Shown in pieces: positions 60,219 through 64,000 of a stretch of 64,000 nucleotides of DNA. The notes below the pieces were generated by a model. The model saw nothing but the letters and a program-made list of their open reading frames with translations. It searched no databases and was not told the origin of the DNA. A program made the position numbers and the translations under genes. Each line of letters begins with the position of its first letter. The stretch's first letter is position 1. The stretch comes from Vulcanimicrobiota bacterium (GTDB lineage Bacteria; Vulcanimicrobiota; Xenobia; Xenobiales; JADMJV01), in assembly GCA_017307785.1 (NCBI GenBank), contig JAFKGI010000025.1, forward strand, positions 1 to 64,000, written 5' to 3'.

Positions 60219-60290
60219 GTGAAACATGTTCAGAACCACCGTCAGCACCAGCAGTGCCATCAGCACCGCCCAAATCAGCCAGTAAGTCAT
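60039..60290 (-). CDS. coxD: Cytochrome c oxidase subunit IV
   Basis: An 83-residue protein from ATG 60290: YWLIWAVLMALLVLTVVLNM, GVWGTVLGLIIACIKALLVA, VFYMHLRHSPAFIRLAAGAA, and a last helix LLWICFMFALSWADFL. The pattern fits the caa3/bo3-type subunit IV (KALLVAVFYMHL). It overlaps coxC by 4 bp. Its downstream end lies inside the 3' end of the convergent GT-C gene (180 bp overlap). Confidence 0.9.
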   Translation of the reverse strand: MTYWLIWAVLMALLVLTVVLNMFHLGVWGTVLGLIIACIKALLVAVFYMHLRHSPAFIRLAAGAALLWICFMFALSWADFLSR

Positions 60291-60883
60291 GGGCGGCTCC
60301 CGATCAAATACAACAGCGGGTAGAGGAAGAACCACAGCAGATCCACCAGGTGCCAATACAGGCCCAGCATCATCACTTCATCGGCGCTGCGATGGCGAGC
60401 GCGTAGCGCGAAGAACAGCACGGCCAGAATGCCCAGGCTCAAGTGAAAAGCGTGCAGTCCGGTCAAGGTGAAGTAGAAGAAGAAGAACAGTCTCTCCCCG
60501 GCGCCCCCTTCAAAGCCCGTTCCGGGCACCTTGTGATGCAGGAACTCCTGGTGCCACTCGTAGCCTTTGACGCCCAAGAAAATCGTTCCCAGCAGCGCCG
60601 TGGCATAGAGCAGGCGGGCCGCTCCGCGCCAGTTTCCCCGTTCAGCCCGATCGACCGCGAAGGCCATGATGGTGGAGGAAGTCAGCAAGACGGCCGTGTT
60701 GACGGCCCCCAACAGGCGCTCCATCTGCAGGGAGGCCTGGGCAAACTCGACCTGGTGATAGAACCGGCCGAAGCTGTAGGCCAGAAAAAGCCCGCCAAAT
60801 AGCATCAGCTCGGAACCCAGAAAGATCCACATGCCCAGACTGTAGGCTTCGTGCTCCTGCTTGCGATCGACAAACTGCTTCAT
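60287..60883 (-). CDS. coxC: Cytochrome c oxidase subunit III
   Basis: A 198-residue protein from ATG 60883 with five membrane helices: LGMWIFLGSELMLFGGLFLA, AVLLTSSTIMAFAVDRA, LLYATALLGTIFLGVKGYEW, FFYFTLTGLHAFHLSLGILA, LYWHLVDLLWFFLYPLLYL. HLVDLLWFFLYP is the usual subunit III ending. An open frame extends to 62152 but is antisense-like and is not part of the gene. ATGA overlap with coxA. Confidence 0.94.
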   Translation of the reverse strand: MKQFVDRKQEHEAYSLGMWIFLGSELMLFGGLFLAYSFGRFYHQVEFAQASLQMERLLGAVNTAVLLTSSTIMAFAVDRAERGNWRGAARLLYATALLGTIFLGVKGYEWHQEFLHHKVPGTGFEGGAGERLFFFFYFTLTGLHAFHLSLGILAVLFFALRARHRSADEVMMLGLYWHLVDLLWFFLYPLLYLIGSRP

Positions 60884-62478
60884 AGTCGGACGCACCTCAG
60901 CAGCGGGGCCATCCCCCACTCCGCCTCCTCCAAGCGAGGGGTCTCCACAAAATTGTGGGTGGGTGGCGGCGAAGCAGTGGCCCATTCCAGGCCGTGGTGG
61001 GCAGCCCAGGGATTCTCCTCGGCGCGCGGCCCGCGAAACAGCGACCAGGTCAAGTAGCTGAGCGGCAGCAGGTAGCCGACCGCCAGAAAGCTGGCACCGG
61101 CCGAAGAGAGCACGTTGTAGACCTGGAACTCGGGCGGATAGCTGTGGTAGCGGCGCGGCATGCCCAGATAGCCCAACAGGAACTGAGGCATAAAGGTCAG
61201 GTTGAAACCGAGGAAAATCAGCAGGGCCGAGACCTTGCCCAGACCCTCGTGGTAAAGGCGACCGGTCATTTTGGGCCACCAGAAGTGCAATCCGCCTAGA
61301 TAAGCCATCAGCATGCCGCCCACCATGATGAAGTGGAAGTGAGCCACCACGAAGTAGGTATCGTGTAAATGCACGTCCACCGCCAGCGTGGCCAGGAACA
61401 ACCCGGTCAGGCCGCCGATGGTGAAAAGCCCGATAAAGCCCAGGGCATAAAGCATGGGCGTGTGCAGGCGAATCGAGGCTTTGTAGAGCGAGGCCGTCCA
61501 GTTGAAGACCTTGACCCCCGAGGGCACAGCCACCAAAAAGCTGAGAAACGAAAAGATCAGTCCGGCATAAATCGACTGTCCGGAGACAAACATGTGGTGT
61601 CCCCAAACGACGAACCCCAGCACGGCGATGGCCAGGCTGGCCACGGCCACGTAGGCGTAGCCAAAGATGGGTCTGCCGGCGAAGCAAGGCAAAATCTCGC
61701 TGACCACGCCCATGCCGGGCAAAATCATGATGTAGACGGCCGGATGCGAATAAAACCAGAAGAGATGCTGGAAAAGCAGCGGATCGCCGCCCAGCGCCGG
61801 GTCGAAGATGCCCATTCCAAAGAGTCGTTCGGCCGCAATCAAAATCAAGGTGCAGGCCAGCACCGGCGTGGCCAGCACCATGATCAGGCTGGTGGCATAC
61901 ATGCTCCAGCAGAAAAGCGGCATGCGAAACCAGGTCATTCCCGGAGCGCGCATTTTGTGAATGGTCACCATGAAATTGAGCCCGGTGAAGATCGAGGAAA
62001 AGCCGGTGACGAAGATGCCGGCCGCCATCAAGATGACATGGCTGTTGGTGTAGGTGCTGCTGTAGGGCGTATAAAACGTCCAGCCCGTATCCACGCCCCC
62101 GGCCAGCAAGGACCAGAGCACCAGCAGTCCCCCCGCCGAGAAGACATACCAACTGAGCAAATTCAAACGAGGGAAGGCGACGTCTCGAGCCCCGATCATC
62201 AGCGGCAGCAGAAAGTTACCCAGGGTGCTGGGAATGGCCGGAATGAGAAACAGCCAGACCATGACGGTGCCGTGCAGAGTGAACAACCGGTTGTAGATAT
62301 CGGCCGTCACCAGATCTCCGGCCGGAGTGGCCAGTTCCAGGCGCATCAGCGTGGCGGCCACACCGCCGATGAGGAAGAAGACGGAAATCGTCATCAAATA
62401 CAGCCAACCGATGCGCTTATGGTCCTCGGTCAGCAACCAGGACTTCCAGGACACCGGCCCACTCAGATAGCTGGTCAT
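60880..62478 (-). CDS. coxA: Cytochrome c oxidase subunit I (A2-type)
   Basis: A 532-residue heme-copper oxidase subunit I. Heme and CuB ligands are visible: FTLHGTVMVWL (heme a), FYSHPAVYIMILPGMGVVSE (CuB His and cross-linked Tyr), VVWGHHMFVSG (CuB HisHis), VVAHFHFIMVGG (heme ligands). The residue after His-Pro is Ala and YS precedes it, in place of the Glu of A1 enzymes, so this is the A2 subfamily, like Thermus caa3. ATG at 62478 is inside the coxB stop (4 bp). It reduces O2 at the inner membrane and pumps protons. Confidence 0.97.
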   Translation of the reverse strand: MTSYLSGPVSWKSWLLTEDHKRIGWLYLMTISVFFLIGGVAATLMRLELATPAGDLVTADIYNRLFTLHGTVMVWLFLIPAIPSTLGNFLLPLMIGARDVAFPRLNLLSWYVFSAGGLLVLWSLLAGGVDTGWTFYTPYSSTYTNSHVILMAAGIFVTGFSSIFTGLNFMVTIHKMRAPGMTWFRMPLFCWSMYATSLIMVLATPVLACTLILIAAERLFGMGIFDPALGGDPLLFQHLFWFYSHPAVYIMILPGMGVVSEILPCFAGRPIFGYAYVAVASLAIAVLGFVVWGHHMFVSGQSIYAGLIFSFLSFLVAVPSGVKVFNWTASLYKASIRLHTPMLYALGFIGLFTIGGLTGLFLATLAVDVHLHDTYFVVAHFHFIMVGGMLMAYLGGLHFWWPKMTGRLYHEGLGKVSALLIFLGFNLTFMPQFLLGYLGMPRRYHSYPPEFQVYNVLSSAGASFLAVGYLLPLSYLTWSLFRGPRAEENPWAAHHGLEWATASPPPTHNFVETPRLEEAEWGMAPLLRCVRL

Positions 62479-63362
62479 GGCCGACTCCTCAGGTAGGCGA
62501 TCAAGTCGAGAATCTGCTCTTCGCTGAGACGGCCGGCGTAGCTGGGCATGATCGACTGGAAGCCGGGCACGATGTCGGCGTTCGGTTCGACGATCGAGCG
62601 GCGCAGATACTCCTCGTCGGCCACCTTCATGCGCTGCAAACGGGGGGCGGCCACACTGCCTTCGTGACATCCCTGACAGCCATGTTGCTGGAACAGCAGC
62701 TTGCCGCGCTGCACCGGGTCCTCGGTCTGCTGGCCGTCCAGCCAGCGCTGGTAGTCTTCCGGACTCATCACTTCGATCCAGCCGCCCATGGCGGCATGAG
62801 ACGTGCCGCAAAACTCGGCGCAAAACAGGTGAAACGGACCCGCTTTGGTGGGCTCGAACCAGAGGTAGGTGTAGCGACCGGGCAGCACGTCATGCTTGAC
62901 GCGAAAGTCGGGCACTGAGAAGCTGTGAATCACGTCCTGAGAAATCATGCGCAGAGTCACGCGCTTGCCCAGCGGCACGTGCAGGCGATTGATTTCTTTA
63001 GCCCCATTCGGGTAGTGCATGATCCACATCCACTGCTTGCCCACCACATCCACCGTGACGTCGGTGCTCTCCGGCAGCTGATAAAGTCGGTAATACTGGC
63101 GTGCTCCGACCCAGAACATGCCGAGGGAAAGCAGCGTGGGCAGCACGATCCAGCCGATCTCCAGCTTGTGGTGAATCAACGGCGGAGCCGTGCGGTCGGC
63201 CGGGCGACCCTCACGATAGGCAAACAAGAAGAAGAGCATGCAGAAAAGCACGCCCAGGGCGAAAAAGGAACAGATCGCGAGCACCACCAGCGTCACGAAA
63301 TCGACCCCGCCCGCCTCGCTGGCGGCCACATCCGGCCAGATGGGGAAAGGACCGAGCTTCAT
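62475..63362 (-). CDS. coxB: Cytochrome c oxidase subunit II with fused cytochrome c (caa3)
   Basis: A 295-residue protein. Two N-terminal membrane helices (VTLVVLAICSFFALGVLFCM, LEIGWIVLPTLLSLGMFWVG) are followed by the CuA domain with QWMWIMHYPNGAKE, DVIHSFSVPDFRVKHDVLPG and the CuA ligands CAEFCGTSHAAM. A C-terminal class I cytochrome c domain has CQGCH (heme) and SIMPSYAGRLSEEQILDLIA with its Met ligand. So electrons enter at the fused heme c. Overlaps the sco gene by 4 bp. Confidence 0.96.
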   Translation of the reverse strand: MKLGPFPIWPDVAASEAGGVDFVTLVVLAICSFFALGVLFCMLFFLFAYREGRPADRTAPPLIHHKLEIGWIVLPTLLSLGMFWVGARQYYRLYQLPESTDVTVDVVGKQWMWIMHYPNGAKEINRLHVPLGKRVTLRMISQDVIHSFSVPDFRVKHDVLPGRYTYLWFEPTKAGPFHLFCAEFCGTSHAAMGGWIEVMSPEDYQRWLDGQQTEDPVQRGKLLFQQHGCQGCHEGSVAAPRLQRMKVADEEYLRRSIVEPNADIVPGFQSIMPSYAGRLSEEQILDLIAYLRSRP

Positions 63363-64000
63363 GAGTTGCGCTCCTGATGGAGCCAGTAGCAGATGGCCGA
63401 GACCAGACAGAGCGTGGTGGCCAGGCCCAGCAGTTGCAAGGTGCGCCAGATCTGCAGGCTGTAGCGACCGGTGGCCGGGTCATACTGAAAGCACAGGTAG
63501 AGAACCGGGTCGACTTTGCCTTCGATACGATTCTGGGCTGCTCGCTGCAGAGCGCGCTGCAGGGCCGGTCCGGAAAAACTGATGCCAAAGAGATAGGAAG
63601 AGACCCGACCGTCCGCCGTCAGCGCCACCAGGCCGGCGGGATGGGCGAACTGGTCGCTGCGCCGGTCGTAGCGGAACTGAAATCCCACCGTTTCACAGAG
63701 GCGCGCGATGTTCTCCGGGGTCCCGGTCACGAAGCGCCAGTCGGCGCCACGACTGCGGGCGGCCTGACGCTTCTGGCGGGCCAGCGAGGGACGCTCGCGC
63801 GGGTCGATGCTCAGGCAGATCACCCGGTAGTCTTGGAAAGCCACCGTCTTCAAGCTGTCGAGCAGCCCGCTTTGCACCTGACCGCAAAGCATGGGGCAGC
63901 CAAAATAGCCGGGCACCAACAGCGTGGGCCGGCCCTCGCTCAACTGGGCCAGAGTCGCCGAGTGACCGTCCTCGTCGCAGAAGCTAGCGAGGGGGACCGG
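63359..64000 (-). CDS. SCO1/SenC-type copper chaperone (5' end outside window)
   Basis: The frame is open to the window end (64000), so the true start is beyond it. The visible 213 residues start PVPLASFCDEDGHSATLAQL. Copper-binding motif LLVPGYFGCPMLCGQV (CxxxC) and the distal His in QFAHPAGLVAL are present, in a thioredoxin-like fold with LSIDPRERPSLARQK. One C-terminal membrane helix (LQLLGLATTLCLVSAICYWL) ends the protein, whereas most SCO proteins have an N-terminal one. It delivers copper to CuA of CoxB, and it precedes coxB with an ATGA overlap. Confidence 0.9.
   Translation of the reverse strand, partial: PVPLASFCDEDGHSATLAQLSEGRPTLLVPGYFGCPMLCGQVQSGLLDSLKTVAFQDYRVICLSIDPRERPSLARQKRQAARSRGADWRFVTGTPENIARLCETVGFQFRYDRRSDQFAHPAGLVALTADGRVSSYLFGISFSGPALQRALQRAAQNRIEGKVDPVLYLCFQYDPATGRYSLQIWRTLQLLGLATTLCLVSAICYWLHQERNS

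Noticed and set aside
60884..62152. Upstream extension of the coxC frame to 62152
   Set aside because: It lies inside coxA in another frame with Gly/Arg/His-rich composition; subunit III starts at 60883.
62479..62823. Upstream extension of coxA to 62823
   Set aside because: It lies inside coxB in another frame; the standard CoxA N-terminus begins at 62478.
1..64000. tRNA, rRNA, insertion sequences, integrases or prophage genes
   Set aside because: I looked for CCA-ending cloverleafs next to gene gaps, transposase motifs and attachment-like repeats and saw none that I could support; a tool-based scan would be needed to exclude them.

Overview
This 64 kb window is GC-rich, densely coding chromosome from a Gram-negative-type, aerobic bacterium. 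It shows lipoproteins with lipoboxes, type IV pilin/type II secretion-like prepilins, a GspF-family platform protein, Ser/Thr protein kinases, an A2-type caa3 cytochrome c oxidase and a glutaminyl-tRNA synthetase. I see no rRNA, tRNA, transposase, integrase, phage gene or CRISPR array. Several proteins resemble no family I can name, which suggests an under-sampled phylum (Eremiobacterota/Xenobia-like, Armatimonadota-like or Acidobacteriota-like). That placement is a low-confidence guess.

Layout. 1-1.5 kb: the end of a membrane protein and a protein ending in 30 consecutive aspartates. 1.5-5.6 kb: a lipoprotein and pilin cluster 1, including a membrane protein that starts with a GspF-N-like segment. 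5.6-16.2 kb: a complete Kdp potassium system. The minus-strand operon runs small ORF-kdpF-kdpA-kdpB-kdpC-kdpD1-kdpE1, and a second kdpD2-kdpE2 pair runs divergently. KdpD1 has a degenerate N-terminal domain. 16.3-18.5 kb: three small related secreted proteins and a polysaccharide deacetylase, then tandem array 1. 19-24 kb: hypothetical genes, a SUKH-like protein, a cytochrome P450 with a long N-terminal extension, and an ICMT-like methyltransferase. 24-32 kb: two receptor-shaped Ser/Thr kinases (one frameshifted in a G run), a GspF platform protein coupled to a pseudokinase, and pilin cluster 2.

32-36.7 kb: a sensor kinase, an RNA 3'-phosphate cyclase fused to a P-loop kinase-like domain, and a YkgJ-type Cys-cluster/TPR protein. 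36.8-39.3 kb: a tightly overlapping five-gene cassette in which three membrane-anchored pseudopilin-head proteins alternate with two polytopic membrane proteins, ending in tandem array 2. 39.7-48 kb: a 5'-3' exonuclease, a tandem PilZ protein, GlnRS, membrane and lipoproteins, an HExxH membrane protein and a VOC protein, then tandem array 3. 48.4-57.9 kb: a methyltransferase/glycosyltransferase/SDR operon running divergently from a lipid locus (acyl reductase, HSL-type esterase, WS/DGAT acyltransferase, aldehyde dehydrogenase). 57.9-64 kb: a large GT-C/YfhO-like membrane protein convergent with the sco-coxB-A-C-D operon.

Working together: kdp genes scavenge potassium under two-component control. 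The two pilin clusters, GspF protein, kinases and the head-protein cassette could build or regulate an envelope assembly system. The 51-58 kb genes look like fatty alcohol/aldehyde and ester metabolism. The cox operon is the terminal oxidase. Translational coupling by 4-bp ATGA/GTGA overlaps is very common (13 junctions).
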